Under the pieces are notes generated by a model. It made no database searches. It had not been told where the DNA came from and saw only the letters and a program-made list of their open reading frames with translations. From positions 1,550,001 through 1,614,000 of the forward strand of contig NZ_CP029550.1 in the NCBI RefSeq assembly GCF_003173715.1: 64,000 nucleotides of DNA. The letters are read 5' to 3'. Origin of the DNA: Methylobacterium durans (lineage in GTDB: Bacteria > Pseudomonadota > Alphaproteobacteria > Rhizobiales > Beijerinckiaceae). Positions 48,689-58,086 of this stretch are shown here, piece by piece (the first letter of the stretch is position 1; each line of letters begins with the position of its first letter). The position numbers and the translations under genes were made by a program.

Positions 48689-50527
48689 ATGCCCGCCTAT
48701 CGCTCCCGCACAACCACCCACGGCCGCAACATGGCCGGCGCCCGCGGCCTCTGGCGCGCCACCGGCATGAAGGATTCCGATTTCGGCAAGCCGATCATCG
48801 CGGTGGTGAACTCGTTCACGCAGTTCGTGCCCGGCCACGTCCACCTGAAGGATCTCGGCCAGCTCGTGGCGCGCGAGATCGAGCAGGCCGGCGGCGTCGC
48901 CAAGGAGTTCAACACGATCGCGGTCGATGACGGCATCGCCATGGGCCACGACGGGATGCTCTACTCCCTGCCCTCGCGGGAGCTCATCGCCGATTCCGTC
49001 GAGTACATGGTCAACGCGCATTGCGCCGACGCCATGGTCTGCATCTCGAACTGCGACAAGATCACCCCCGGCATGCTGATGGCGGCGCTGCGCCTCAACA
49101 TCCCGGCCGTGTTCGTCTCCGGCGGGCCGATGGAGGCCGGCAAGGTCGTGATGAAGGGCGTGACCCGCAAGTTCGACCTCGTCGACGCGATGGTCGCGGC
49201 GGCCGACGACCGGGTCTCCGACGAGGACGTCGCGGTGATCGAGCGCTCGGCCTGCCCGACCTGCGGCTCGTGCTCGGGCATGTTCACGGCCAATTCCATG
49301 AACTGCCTCACCGAGGCGCTGGGCCTGGCGCTGCCGGGCAACGGCTCGGTCCTCGCCACCCACGCCGACCGGCGCCGCCTGTTCGTGGAGGCCGGCCACC
49401 TCATCGTCGACCTCGCCCGCCGCCATTACGAGCAGGACGACGCGAGCGTGCTGCCCCGCGCCGTCGCGAGCTTCGCGGCCTTCGAGAACGCGATGACGCT
49501 CGACATCGCCATGGGCGGCTCGACGAACACGGTGCTGCATCTCCTGGCCGCCGCGCACGAGGGGCAGGTGCCCTTCACCATGGCCGACATCGACCGGCTG
49601 TCCCGGCGCGTGCCGGTGCTCTGCAAGGTCGCCCCGGCGGTGGCCGACATCCACATGGAGGACGTGCACCGGGCCGGCGGCATCATGGGCATCCTCGGCG
49701 AGCTCGACCGGGCGGGCCTCCTCGACACAGACGTCGGCAACGTCAGCGCCGGGACCTTGAGCGCCGCCCTCGAGCGCTGGGACGTGCGCCGCTCGGGCAG
49801 CGCCGCGGTCCAGACCTTCTACCGGGCGGCGCCCGGCGGGGTGCCGACCCAGGTCGCCTTCAGCCAGGAATCCCGCTTCGACGAGCTCGACCTCGACCGG
49901 GAGGCCGGCGTCATCCGCGACGCGGCGCACGCCTACTCGCAGGACGGGGGGCTCGCGGTGCTCTACGGAAACCTCGCCGTGGACGGCTGCATCGTGAAGA
50001 CGGCGGGCGTCGACGCCGCGATCCTCACCTTCACGGGCACCGCCCACGTCTTCGAGAGCCAGGACGCGGCGGTGGACGGCATCCTCAACGGCCGGGTCAA
50101 GGCCGGCGAGGTGGTGCTGATCCGCTACGAGGGCCCCCGCGGCGGCCCCGGCATGCAGGAGATGCTCTACCCGACGAGCTACCTGAAATCGAAGGGCCTC
50201 GGCAAAGCCTGCGCCCTCGTGACCGACGGGCGCTTCTCGGGCGGCTCCTCGGGCCTCTCGATCGGCCACGTCTCGCCGGAGGCGGCCGAGGGCGGGCTGA
50301 TCGGCCTCGTGGAGCAGGGCGACCCGATCGAGATCGACATCCCGAACCGGCGCATCCACCTCGCCGTGGACGAGGCCGAGCTGACCCGCCGCCGGGCCGC
50401 GCGCGACGCGGCGGGCTGGCGCCCGGCCGCCCCCCGCAAGCGCAAGGTCAGCACGGCGCTGCGCGCCTACGCGATGCTGGCGACGAGCGCCGCAAAGGGC
50501 GCGGTGCGCAGCCTCCCGGAGGCGTGA
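48689..50527 (+). CDS. ilvD: Dihydroxy-acid dehydratase
   Basis: 612-residue iron-sulfur enzyme of valine, isoleucine and leucine synthesis; it dehydrates 2,3-dihydroxy-3-methylbutanoate or -pentanoate to the 2-keto acids that IlvE then aminates. Cluster-binding cysteines appear in [12 protein letters not shown] and [33 protein letters not shown] is the conserved C-terminal signature. Length is that of the E. coli-type enzyme. Start ATG 48689 ([15 protein letters not shown]); the same frame runs open far upstream, but only this part is conserved. Confidence 0.97.
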   Translation: MPAYRSRTTTHGRNMAGARGLWRATGMKDSDFGKPIIAVVNSFTQFVPGHVHLKDLGQLVAREIEQAGGVAKEFNTIAVDDGIAMGHDGMLYSLPSRELIADSVEYMVNAHCADAMVCISNCDKITPGMLMAALRLNIPAVFVSGGPMEAGKVVMKGVTRKFDLVDAMVAAADDRVSDEDVAVIERSACPTCGSCSGMFTANSMNCLTEALGLALPGNGSVLATHADRRRLFVEAGHLIVDLARRHYEQDDASVLPRAVASFAAFENAMTLDIAMGGSTNTVLHLLAAAHEGQVPFTMADIDRLSRRVPVLCKVAPAVADIHMEDVHRAGGIMGILGELDRAGLLDTDVGNVSAGTLSAALERWDVRRSGSAAVQTFYRAAPGGVPTQVAFSQESRFDELDLDREAGVIRDAAHAYSQDGGLAVLYGNLAVDGCIVKTAGVDAAILTFTGTAHVFESQDAAVDGILNGRVKAGEVVLIRYEGPRGGPGMQEMLYPTSYLKSKGLGKACALVTDGRFSGGSSGLSIGHVSPEAAEGGLIGLVEQGDPIEIDIPNRRIHLAVDEAELTRRRAARDAAGWRPAAPRKRKVSTALRAYAMLATSAAKGAVRSLPEA

Positions 50528-50691
50528 TCCGCGGATCTCGGTGGTCCTCCGCACGGCCGAGCTGGAACCGCCCAAGGATGCGGCAGTTTGTTCATCCTGT
50601 GGGCGTAAGCTCGGCCGGAACGGAGAGCGCGGATGCGCGTTCTAGCTGGCTTTCCGCCGAGTCGGAAAGGCTTCTGAGGCTGCGTTCGCGT

Positions 50692-50892
50692 ATGAACAAG
50701 AAACGGTCCGGCCGCCGCGAGCCGGTGATCCTCACCACCGAACCCCGCCCCCGACCCGGCCGCCGCCGCAGCCGGTCGCTGGGCGGCGACGGGCTCGACA
50801 CGCCGATGCCGGGCCAGCTCCTCGTCCTGCTGAGCCGGCTGCACCGGTCGGAGACGGTCGTCGCCCGGACGGACGACGAGGCACGGGGCTGA
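50692..50892 (+). CDS. Possible 66-residue basic protein
   Basis: Short frame starting MNKKRSGRREPVILTTEPR, Arg/Pro-rich at first, then a helix MPGQLLVLLSRLHRSETVVAR. High G/C third positions resemble real genes and CTGAGG lies upstream, though 15 bases away. No recognised family. It lies between ilvD and modB. Confidence 0.35.
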   Translation: MNKKRSGRREPVILTTEPRPRPGRRRSRSLGGDGLDTPMPGQLLVLLSRLHRSETVVARTDDEARG

Positions 50893-51110
50893 TTCTCGCC
50901 CCGCGCAGGGCCCGCGTGTGCGGGACGGCGCTTGTGTGCGCGGCGTCCGCCCCTATCATCCCCGCGACCCGCCGTCCGGACGCGGCGTCGCAGTGACAGG
51001 GGCGCCCCCATCGAACCCTCACGACGGCATCGACGCGGCGGACCCGGTCCGCGCTCGTCGGCCGCCCGCCGGCGCGGGCGGGCGGGCGCACACGACACCG
51101 GGATCGCGCC

Positions 51111-51803
51111 ATGCTCGGCCTGACGCCCGAGGAATGGGTCGCCCTCACCCTCAGCCTCAAGGTGGCGAGCGTGGCGACGCTGGCGAGCCTCGTTCCCGGC
51201 CTCGCGGTCGCCTGGCTCCTCGCCCGTCGCGACTTCCACGGCCGCACCCTCCTCGACGGGCTCGTCCACCTGCCCCTGATCCTGCCGCCCGTGGTGACGG
51301 GCTACCTGCTGCTTCTCGCCTTCGGACGGAAGGGCCCGGCGGGGGCGTTCCTCGCCGAGTTCGGCATCGTCTTCGCCTTCCGCTGGACCGGGGCGGCGCT
51401 CGCCTGCGCGGTGATGGGCTTCCCCCTGATGGTGCGGGCGATGCGCCTGTCGCTCGAGGCCGTCGACCGGCGCCTGGAGCAGGCGGCCTCGACGCTGGGC
51501 GCCAACCCGCTCGCCGTCTTCCTCACCGTGACCCTGCCGCTCAGCCTGCCGGGCATCCTGGCCGGCGCGGTGCTGGCCTTCGCCAAGGCGATGGGCGAGT
51601 TCGGCGCCACCATCACCTTCGTCTCCAACATTCCGGGTGAGACCCAGACCCTGCCCTCCGCGATCTACACCCTGACCCAGGTGCCGGGGGGCGAGGGCGG
51701 CGCGCTGCGGCTGACCCTCGTCTCGATCGCCGTCTCGATGGGCGCGCTCCTCGCGTCCGAGTGGCTCGCCCGGCGGGTCTCCCGCCGGCTCGGGAGCGCC
51801 TGA
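51111..51803 (+). CDS. modB: Molybdate ABC transporter permease
   Basis: 230-residue inner-membrane protein with five to six helices. ModB features: LSLKVASVATLASLVPGLAVAWLLARRDF, LPLILPPVVTGYLLL, EQAASTLGANPLAVFLTVTLPLSLPGILAG (the EAA loop), and FAKAMGEFGATITFVSNIPGETQTL. It carries molybdate (or tungstate) into the cytoplasm. The modC gene begins five bases after the stop. No modA-like binding protein gene is present upstream, which is unusual. Confidence 0.95.
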   Translation: MLGLTPEEWVALTLSLKVASVATLASLVPGLAVAWLLARRDFHGRTLLDGLVHLPLILPPVVTGYLLLLAFGRKGPAGAFLAEFGIVFAFRWTGAALACAVMGFPLMVRAMRLSLEAVDRRLEQAASTLGANPLAVFLTVTLPLSLPGILAGAVLAFAKAMGEFGATITFVSNIPGETQTLPSAIYTLTQVPGGEGGALRLTLVSIAVSMGALLASEWLARRVSRRLGSA

Positions 51804-51807
51804 TCCG

Positions 51808-52914
51808 ATGACGCTCGCGGTCGACGTGGCGCTGAAGCGCGGCGCCTTCTCGCTCGAGGCCGCCTTCGCGAGCGGGCCGGGGCTCACCGCCCTGTTCGGC
51901 CGCTCGGGCTCCGGCAAGAGCACCCTGATCCACCTGATCGCGGGCCTCGCCCGGCCGGACCGGGGCCACATCGCGGTCGGCGGCGAGACGCTCCTCGACA
52001 CGGAGACACGGTTCAGCGTGCCGGTGCACCGCCGCCGGATCGCCTGCGTGTTCCAGGAGGCGCGGCTGCTGCCGCATCTCAGCGTGCGGGGCAATCTCAG
52101 CTACGGGCGCTTCTTCGCCGGGCGGCGGGCGGGCTTGGGCGCGGACCTGCCGTCCGTGGTGGAGATGCTCGGCATCGGTCACCTGCTCGACCGGCGCCCG
52201 GCCGGCCTCTCGGGCGGGGAAACGCAGCGGGTCGCGATCGGTCGGGCGCTGCTGGCCAAGCCCCGCCTGCTCCTGATGGACGAGCCGCTCGCCGCCCTCG
52301 ACGAGGCCCGCAAGGCCGAGATCCTGCCCTATATCGAGCGGCTGCGGGACGAGGCCGGCATCCCGATCGTCTACGTCAGCCACGCGGTGGCCGAGGTGGC
52401 GCGGCTCGCCAACACCGTGGTGGTGCTGGAGGAGGGGCGCGTCGCCGCCGCCGGGCCCGCCGACACGATCCTGCGCCGGGCCGAACTCCTACCCGCCCAC
52501 GAGGCGGAGGCCGGCGCCCTCCTCGACATGGTGGTGGAGGACCACGACCCGGCGGGTGGCATCACGCGGCTCACGGGCGACGCCGGGCACCTCGTGGTGC
52601 CGCATCTCGGGCGGCCGCTCGGCAGCCCGGTGCGGGTGCGCCTGCCCGCCCGGGACGTGCTCCTGGCGACGCAGAGGCCGGTGGGGCTCAGTGCCCGCAA
52701 CATGCTGCCCGGCCGCATCGCCGCGTTGACGCCGATGGGGGACGCCGTGATGGTCGAGATCGCGTGCGGCGGCGTCGCGATCGCCGCGCACCTGACCCGC
52801 GCCTCGGCGCAGGACCTCGGGCTGGTCCCGGGTCTTGCCGTCTACGCCATCGTCAAGAGCGTCGCCCTCGACCCGGCCGGCGTCGGCACGGGCCGGCGCC
52901 CGATCGAGATCTGA
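51808..52914 (+). CDS. modC: Molybdate ABC transporter ATP-binding protein
   Basis: 368-residue ATPase of the molybdate importer: Walker A GRSGSGKST (31-39), Q-loop CVFQEARLLPHLSV, signature LSGGETQRVAIGRAL, Walker B RLLLMDEPLAALD and H-loop YVSHAVAEV. The C-terminal Mop/TOBE domain (about 295-365, LSARNMLPGRIAALTPMG...) binds molybdate and regulates transport. Directly follows modB. No modE regulator is nearby. Confidence 0.95.
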   Translation: MTLAVDVALKRGAFSLEAAFASGPGLTALFGRSGSGKSTLIHLIAGLARPDRGHIAVGGETLLDTETRFSVPVHRRRIACVFQEARLLPHLSVRGNLSYGRFFAGRRAGLGADLPSVVEMLGIGHLLDRRPAGLSGGETQRVAIGRALLAKPRLLLMDEPLAALDEARKAEILPYIERLRDEAGIPIVYVSHAVAEVARLANTVVVLEEGRVAAAGPADTILRRAELLPAHEAEAGALLDMVVEDHDPAGGITRLTGDAGHLVVPHLGRPLGSPVRVRLPARDVLLATQRPVGLSARNMLPGRIAALTPMGDAVMVEIACGGVAIAAHLTRASAQDLGLVPGLAVYAIVKSVALDPAGVGTGRRPIEI

Positions 52915-52941
52915 CGCCGTCGCGCGCCGATCGAGGACCGG

Positions 52942-53874
52942 TCACGCCGCCCCGTCGACGAAGGCGCGCATCAGGAGATGCGCGATCGCCATGGGCGGCG
53001 GCACGCTCAAGCCCTCGGGATGCGCGCCCGCGATCATCTGCGCCACCGCCGCGCGCGGGAACCAGCGGGCGTCCGCGAGCTCCGTCGGGTCGATCGTGAT
53101 CGCGTCGTCGAGCGCCTCCCCGACGCAGCCGAGCATCAGCGAGGCCGGGAAGGGCCAGGGCTGGGAGGCGAGGTAGCGCACCGCGCCGACCCGGATGCCG
53201 GCCTCCTCCCGCGTCTCGCGCCGCACCGCGTCCTCCACGGTCTCGCCGGGCTCCAGGAAGCCGGCGAGGCAGGAATACATCCCCTCCTTGAAGCGGGGCG
53301 CGCGGCCGAGCAGGCAGGTGTCGCCCCGGCGCACCAGCATGATGACCACCGGGTCGGTGCGCGGGAAATGGTGCGTGCCGCAGGCCGGGCAATCGCGCCG
53401 GAAGCCGCCCGCCGCGGGCAGGCTCGGCGAGCCGCAATGCGCGCAGAAGCCGTTGCGGGCGTGCCAGGCGAGGAGCGACTTCGCCGTGGCGAGGAGGCCG
53501 AGTTCGTCCGCCGCCACGGCACCCTCGGCGGCGAGGCTGCGCAGGTCGAGGCTGTGGTGCGCGGGCCCGCCCGCGAGGTCGTCGGCGGCCGCCGGCTCGA
53601 TCGCGGCGGCGAAGACCGGACGCCCGTCGAGGCGCCCCCCGTCGAGGCGTCCGAGGAAGACCGGCACGGCGAGCGCGGGCACCCGCGCCGCGACGTCCGG
53701 ATTCAGCAATGCGCTGGCGGGCTCGCGCGTGAGCACCACTCGGTCGCCGGCGAACAGCACCCAGGCGGCGTCCGGAGCGTCGAGGGGCGGCACCGCGCCC
53801 TCCCCGGCCTCGGCCGAGTGGCGGCGGAGCCGGCTCCGGGCGTAGCCGAGCCGGGCGAGGGAGGCGTCCAGCAC
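52942..53874 (-). CDS. nudC: NAD+ pyrophosphatase / NADH-decapping Nudix hydrolase
   Basis: 310-residue Nudix enzyme that splits NAD(H) to NMN(H) and AMP and removes NAD caps from RNA. The zinc site is C..C (GFCAHCGSP) and C..C (CPACGTHHFPRTDPVVI). The Nudix box is GFLEPGETVEDAVRRETREE, followed by the NudC-specific SQPWPFPASLM. Length is about 50 residues longer than E. coli NudC because of an N-terminal domain found in many proteobacteria. Confidence 0.95.
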   Translation of the reverse strand: MLDASLARLGYARSRLRRHSAEAGEGAVPPLDAPDAAWVLFAGDRVVLTREPASALLNPDVAARVPALAVPVFLGRLDGGRLDGRPVFAAAIEPAAADDLAGGPAHHSLDLRSLAAEGAVAADELGLLATAKSLLAWHARNGFCAHCGSPSLPAAGGFRRDCPACGTHHFPRTDPVVIMLVRRGDTCLLGRAPRFKEGMYSCLAGFLEPGETVEDAVRRETREEAGIRVGAVRYLASQPWPFPASLMLGCVGEALDDAITIDPTELADARWFPRAAVAQMIAGAHPEGLSVPPPMAIAHLLMRAFVDGAA

Positions 53875-53880
53875 GGGCGG

Positions 53881-54297
53881 TCAGGCCGCGGCGAAGAGCG
53901 CGGCGGCGCGCTCGACGAGCTGGGCGCGGGCGTGCGGCGGGTAGGGCTTTCGCTCTCCCTGCCCCCAGACCGGGCCGGGCCAAGCGGGATCCGAGCGGAA
54001 GCGGCCGACGACGTGGACGTGCAGCTGCGCCACCACGTTGCCGAGGGCCGCGACGTTGACCTTGTCCGGACGCGACAGGGCCTGCATCACCCCCATCGCG
54101 AGGCGGATCTCCTCCCAGAGGAGGCTGGAATCGTCCGCGCCGAGATCGGTGATCTCGCTCGCGCCCTCCCGGCGCGGCACGAGGATGAGCCAGGGAAAGC
54201 GCGCGTCGTCCATCAGGAGGACGCTCGACAGGGCGAGGTCGCCGACCGGCACGGTGTCGGCGGCAAGCCGCGGGTCGAGGGTGAATTCCGGGTGCAT
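53881..54297 (-). CDS. HIT-family protein
   Basis: 138-residue nucleotide-binding protein. The histidine-triad motif reads QLHVHVVGRF (91-100), where the last His of the canonical H-x-H-x-H-xx is replaced, as in several bacterial HIT members. The N-terminal part (SVLLMDDARFPWLILVPRR) fits the HIT fold. It likely hydrolyses dinucleotides or AMP conjugates. ATG 54297; six bases before nudC, so probably co-transcribed with it. Confidence 0.9.
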   Translation of the reverse strand: MHPEFTLDPRLAADTVPVGDLALSSVLLMDDARFPWLILVPRREGASEITDLGADDSSLLWEEIRLAMGVMQALSRPDKVNVAALGNVVAQLHVHVVGRFRSDPAWPGPVWGQGERKPYPPHARAQLVERAAALFAAA

Positions 54298-54335
54298 CGC
54301 GCCAGCATCTAGGGCAGCGCCGCCCGATCCGCGAG

Positions 54336-54460
54336 GCCCACCTCTCCCGTCCGGGAGAGGTCGAGTCCGCAGGATGCGGACCGGGTGAGGGATACAGGTC
54401 CTTCCGGAAAGGGCGCACCCCTCGCCCCGACCCCCTCCCGAACGGGAGAGGGGGCGCGGC
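54336..54460. repeat. Intergenic palindromic repeat element (REP-like)
   Basis: Within a gene-free stretch (54298-54554) lie three stem-loops: CCTCTCCCG/CGGGAGAGG (54341-54349, 54352-54360), TCCGCA/TGCGGA (54366-54371, 54375-54380), and CCCCCTCCCG with CGGGAGAGGGGG (54431-54454). The first and last are near copies, giving an outer inverted-repeat feel. The wording (CACCTCTCCC, GGGTGAGGG, CCTCGCCCCGACCCC) resembles dispersed palindromic units common in rhizobial and methylobacterial genomes. I see no transposase. Confidence 0.65.
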
Positions 54461-54554
54461 GCGTCTCCCGCGCCCGCACGTGAGCCTCGGTGCAGACGAT
54501 GGTGCAGACGATGCCTGAATGGAGAGGTGGCCGCCGGGTCCGCGCGCGACGGCC

Positions 54555-55160
54555 TCACAGGCTCGGCACGGCGCCGCGGCGGCCGACCGCGATGATCTCG
54601 GCGACGGGCTTGCCCGCCTCGTCCGGGGCGACGAAGGCCGTCACCTCGGCGCCCGCGGTCAGGAGCGCCTTCTCGCCCCGCGTGATCTGCGTCGCCTTCG
54701 TGTCGGCCGCGACCGTCACGGTCTTGGTGCCGCCCTCGTAATTCAGCACGACCCGGCGCGGATCGTCGCCCGAGAGATCCCCGATCCAGCCGCCGGTCAG
54801 CGCCGCGTCGGGCATCGTGTCCCAGGACCGGTGGCCCGAAAACCAGCCGCGCAGGTCGGGTGCGTGGATCGTCACGGCCTCGGCCCGGCGCGCCGTCCCG
54901 CATTCGGGCAGCGACAGGGCGCTGACGTAGCTCTCCGGCTTGATGTCGCGCACCGTGGCCGGCGCCGCCGTGAGCAGCCGCGTCGTGTCGTTCATCCGGA
55001 TCGCGGCCGTTCCGCCGGCCCGCAGGCGCAGGGTGAGGACGTCCCCCTCCCGCGTCTCCACCGTGCCGCGGTAGCGCGTGCCGAAATCCTCGTCCGGATC
55101 GGCGAGCGCGGGCGCGGCCGACAGGCCGAGGAGGACGAGGGCGGAGAGAATCGATCGCAT
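54555..55160 (-). CDS. Secreted hypothetical protein
   Basis: 201 residues with a signal peptide (MRSILSALVLLGLSAAPALA, cleavage near ALA/DPD). The mature part holds beta-rich stretches with a periodic pattern (GTVETREGDVLTLRLRAGG, TLTL-like, AATVRDIKPESYVSAL, GTKTVTVAADTKATQI, AGAEVTAFVAPDEAGKPVAEI), suggesting an OB-like or DUF5666-like fold. I do not assign a function. ATG 55160 has GGAGAGAA upstream within 15 bases. Confidence 0.7.
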   Translation of the reverse strand: MRSILSALVLLGLSAAPALADPDEDFGTRYRGTVETREGDVLTLRLRAGGTAAIRMNDTTRLLTAAPATVRDIKPESYVSALSLPECGTARRAEAVTIHAPDLRGWFSGHRSWDTMPDAALTGGWIGDLSGDDPRRVVLNYEGGTKTVTVAADTKATQITRGEKALLTAGAEVTAFVAPDEAGKPVAEIIAVGRRGAVPSL

Positions 55161-55311
55161 GCGGGTCGGGCCAAGCCTCCGGCCCGGCCAGACTAGCTTG
55201 GCCGGGATCACCGGCAACGGGGACCCGCCGCCTCGGTTCCGGACCGTACGCTCACGGTTTCGCGCGGGACGGGCCCGTTCTGCTCCCTACAGAGCTTCGC
55301 GCGGGACGCGC

Positions 55312-56177
55312 TCAGTGCGCCAGCAGCACCGGCAGGTCGGCGTGGGCGAGGACGTGGCTCGTCGGGCCGCCGAAGATCATCTGGCGCAGGCGGCTCTGGG
55401 TGTAGGCCCCTTGATCAGGAGGTCGGCCCCGAACTCCTTCGCCTCGGCCAGGAAGGTCTCGCCCGGCGTGCGGCGCCCGGCCGGCAGGGCCCGGTGCGCC
55501 GCGGCGATGCCCTCGCAGGCGAGCGACTGCGCGAGGTCCTCCGCGCTCGGCCCCGGCACGGTCCCGCCCTCGACGCTGAGCACGAGGATGCGCTTGGCCT
55601 GCAGCAGGAAGGGCATCGCGAAGGCGACGGCCCGGGCCGTCTCCGTCGAGCCGTTCCAGGCAATCAGCACCGCCTCGCCGAGGCTCGTCGGCGGGACCGG
55701 AGGTGCTAGCAGGATCGGCCGGCCGCCCTCGAACAGAGCCGTCTCGAAGGTCGCCATCCGGGGCGAGGCATCCTCCGAGCCCGGCCGCCCGACCACCGTC
55801 GCCGAGAACAGGCGCGCGTACTGGCCGAGGAAGGCGTCGCCCGCCGGCACGTCCTGCCGCCAGCGGTAGCGCGGCCCGCAGCCCGCCGCGACGTTCTCGG
55901 GAATGCAGAGGCCGTCACGGGGGTGGCGCGGGATCGCCGAGGCTTCCATCGCCGCGATGAAATGCTCGCCCGCCTCCTCGGCCTCGGCGCGGTCGGCCTC
56001 CTCGTCGCGCAGCCACGTCATGCCCCCGACCATGTCGACGGGGACGTATTCCGCGAGCGCCGGGCGCAGCGACACGCCCTCGATCAGGCTGCCGAAGCGG
56101 CGTGCGGCGAGGGTCGCGGTGGCGAACACGGAGGGCAGCGTGTCGTGCAGGGCGACGGGTACGAGAAGCGTCTTCAT
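55312..56177 (-). CDS. Universal stress protein (UspA family), frame broken near 55407-55410
   Basis: Two UspA-like halves in one protein of 288 residues when repaired. The N-terminal half starts MKTLLVPVALHDTLPSVFAT. The second half includes EAVLIAWNGSTETARAVAFAMPFL, and GADLLIKG near the end. The original frame stops soon after GADLLIKG; adding one base at CCCC 55407-55410 gives the conserved ending AYTQSRLRQMIFGG...HVLAHADLPVL, so the gene ends at 55312. Functions in general stress; nucleotide binding probable. GGAG lies nine bases before ATG 56177. Confidence 0.88.
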
Positions 56178-56552
56178 CACCGTGAACTCCATACCGGCGC
56201 GGGCGGGGTGACGCGGCCGCCCGGGAGTTCGGCCGCATCGCGCGCTCGCGCGCCGATGCTAGAGCGCTTCCTTCCGGCGTGGAACTCATCGATCTCGCGG
56301 ACGCACACGCATTTTCGCAGGGGCGAGACGGCCCGCGCCGACATCTTGCTCAGATCACGGCCAAGCTCAGCGTCGCGAAGGGAAGACAACAGCCAAGTCT
56401 TGGCTGACCGCCTGTGAAAATGGGCCCAGCTTATCTAGGAACAAAGCCCGGAAGTCCCCGTTGACGGCGTGAAGTGCAAGGCGGCAGCCACGATTGGTCA
56501 TCGACCGCCGGGGCCGGCTGCGCACGTCGAATATCGCAGATCGAGGTCCCCT
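56178..56552. other. Intergenic region, no gene seen
   Basis: 375 bases between the divergent UspA and DUF4142 genes. It contains a TTGACG (56461-56466) on the plus strand that might be part of a promoter for DUF4142, but no matching -10 box was found. Several frames are open but none shows a start or protein pattern. Confidence 0.35.
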
Positions 56553-57254
56553 ATGTTCAAGAAGTACGTTGCCATGTCCGCCCTGATGACGGCTCTCGCC
56601 ACCCCGGCGATGGCCCAGGGCGCGGGCGATTTCCGCCTCCAGGCCATGCAGGCCAACGCCTTCGAGATCCAGTCGAGCCAGATCGCGCTGTCGAAGTCGC
56701 GCAACCCGGCTGTCCGTAACTTCGCGCAGCACGCGATCAGAGATCACCGCGCCGCCAACGTGGCGCTGGCGGGCGGCGAGCGGAACTACGTCGCGGGCGG
56801 TGGCCCGGTCGGCGGCCTGATCGAGGCGCCGCTGGCGGTAGCCGGCGGTGCGGTCGGCGCGGCCACGGGTGCAGCGGCCGGCGCGGTCGGCGGCACGCTG
56901 GCAGGCGGCCCGGTCGGCGGCGTCGAGGGGATCGGCGCGGGCGCGGCGCGGGGCGCGGCGGTCGGCAGCCGCGTGGCGACGGGCGACGTCGACGGCACGG
57001 CCGGCACCACGATCGTGCCGCCGAACCCGGAGCAGCAGGCGATGCTCGCGGAACTCTCCGCGACCCCGCCCGGCCCGCGCTTCGACCGCCTCTACGGCCA
57101 GCAGCAGGTCATGGCGCACCAGCAGTCGCTCGCGCTGACGCAGGCCTACGCCTCGTCGGGGCCGAGCCCGGCGCTGCGGAACTACGCCCAGCAGGCCCTG
57201 CCGGTGCTCCAGGAGCATTACGCGATGGCGCAGCGCCTGCCCGGCGCCCGCTGA
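56553..57254 (+). CDS. DUF4142 secreted protein with Gly/Ala-rich insert
   Basis: 233 residues: signal peptide (MFKKYVAMSALMTALATPAMAQ), first DUF4142 half (FRLQAMQANAFEIQSSQIAL, NPAVRNFAQHAIRDHRAAN), then an unusual Gly/Ala-rich segment (about 85-140, AVAGGAVGAATGAAAGAVGG...), then the second half (RLYGQQQVMAHQQSLALTQ, NYAQQALPVLQEHYAMAQRL). DUF4142 is a ferritin-like four-helix domain. The Gly/Ala insert looks like a glycine-zipper that could insert in a membrane. GAGG precedes ATG 56553. Function unknown. Confidence 0.85.
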   Translation: MFKKYVAMSALMTALATPAMAQGAGDFRLQAMQANAFEIQSSQIALSKSRNPAVRNFAQHAIRDHRAANVALAGGERNYVAGGGPVGGLIEAPLAVAGGAVGAATGAAAGAVGGTLAGGPVGGVEGIGAGAARGAAVGSRVATGDVDGTAGTTIVPPNPEQQAMLAELSATPPGPRFDRLYGQQQVMAHQQSLALTQAYASSGPSPALRNYAQQALPVLQEHYAMAQRLPGAR

Positions 57255-57271
57255 TCCGCGGTGATGGATAG

Positions 57272-57329
57272 CCGGTGGCGGGTTCCCGCCACCGGATCGG
57301 GGGGAACGGCGGGCGTGAGCCCGCCGTTC
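57272..57329. terminator. Twin hairpins between converging genes
   Basis: First stem: CCGGTGGCGGG (57272-57282), TT loop, complement 57285-57295. Second stem: GAACGGCGGGC (57304-57314), GTGA tetraloop, complement 57319-57329. Both stems are 11 bp and perfect. They lie just past DUF4142 and about 20 bases past the carbonic anhydrase end on the other strand. Confidence 0.75.
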
Positions 57330-57347
57330 TCGCATGCGGCGGCCCGT

Positions 57348-58011
57348 TCAGGTGCAGCTGATCAGGGACGAGGGGCGCAGGCTCTGGCCGGCCCGGTCGG
57401 TGATCGGGGCGAAATCGCCGGTCTCCGGGTCACGCACGAGGAGTTCGCCGGTCGCGACGCCGAAATGCGCGCCGTGGAGCTGAAGCGTCCCGGCCTCGAC
57501 GCGCTCGCGCACGAAGGGAAGGTGCCGAGATTCTCGATGCTCTGGCTCACCATCGCGTGCTCCATGCGGGTGAGGTAGTCGGGTGCGGAGGAATCGCCCG
57601 CCTTCTCCTCGGCCGGCTTCACCAGCGAGACCCACTTGCCGATGAAGTTGCCGACGAGAGGGGTTTGGCCTTGTTGGCGAACGCCTTGATGCCGCCGCAG
57701 GTGGCGTGGCCGAGCACGACGATGTGCTTCACCTCCAGCGCCTGCACCGCGAACTCGATCGCCGCCGAGGTGCCGTGATACTCGCCGCCGGTCTCGCAGG
57801 GCGGCACGATGTTGGCGACGTTGCGGATCACGAACAACTCGCCCGGGCCGACGTCGAAGATCACCTCCGGCGACACCCGGCTGTCGCAGCAGCCGATGAC
57901 GAGCACGTCGGGGTCCTGCGTCTTGGCGAGCTGGGCATAGCGCCGGCTCTCGTTCGGGAAACGGTTTCCGAGGAAGGAGCGGTAGCCCTCGGTCAGGGAT
58001 TCAGGGAACAT
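57348..58011 (-). CDS. Beta-class carbonic anhydrase; two frame breaks (near 57657-57663 and 57516-57518)
   Basis: Zinc enzyme interconverting CO2 and bicarbonate. The first frame (MFPESLTEGYR..., 130 residues) holds the zinc ligands Cys42 and Asp44 (CCDSRVSPEV), His102 and Cys105 (LGHATCGGIKA), and ELFVIRNVANIVPP. Adding a base near 57660 continues with VGNFIGKWVSLVKPAEEKAG, and another at GGG 57516-57518 with FVRERVEAGTLQLHGAHFGVATGEL and the end at 57348. The repaired protein is 221 residues, normal for the family. No transcriptional partner seen. Confidence 0.9.
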
Positions 58012-58086
58012 CGTGCATCTCTCCGGCCGTCGCGGCGTATCAGAATGGCGGCGATGTAACTGGCATGTCTCGACAGCGTTGCCGAC

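Noticed and set aside
48647..50575. Antisense frame of 642 codons opposite ilvD
   Set aside because: Shadow of ilvD with no start signal, protein motif or hydrophobic pattern.
50893..51110. Molybdenum-cofactor riboswitch or ModE site upstream of modB
   Set aside because: No conserved stems or CGCTATATA-type ModE repeats could be found; the segment is GC-rich with only short inverted repeats.
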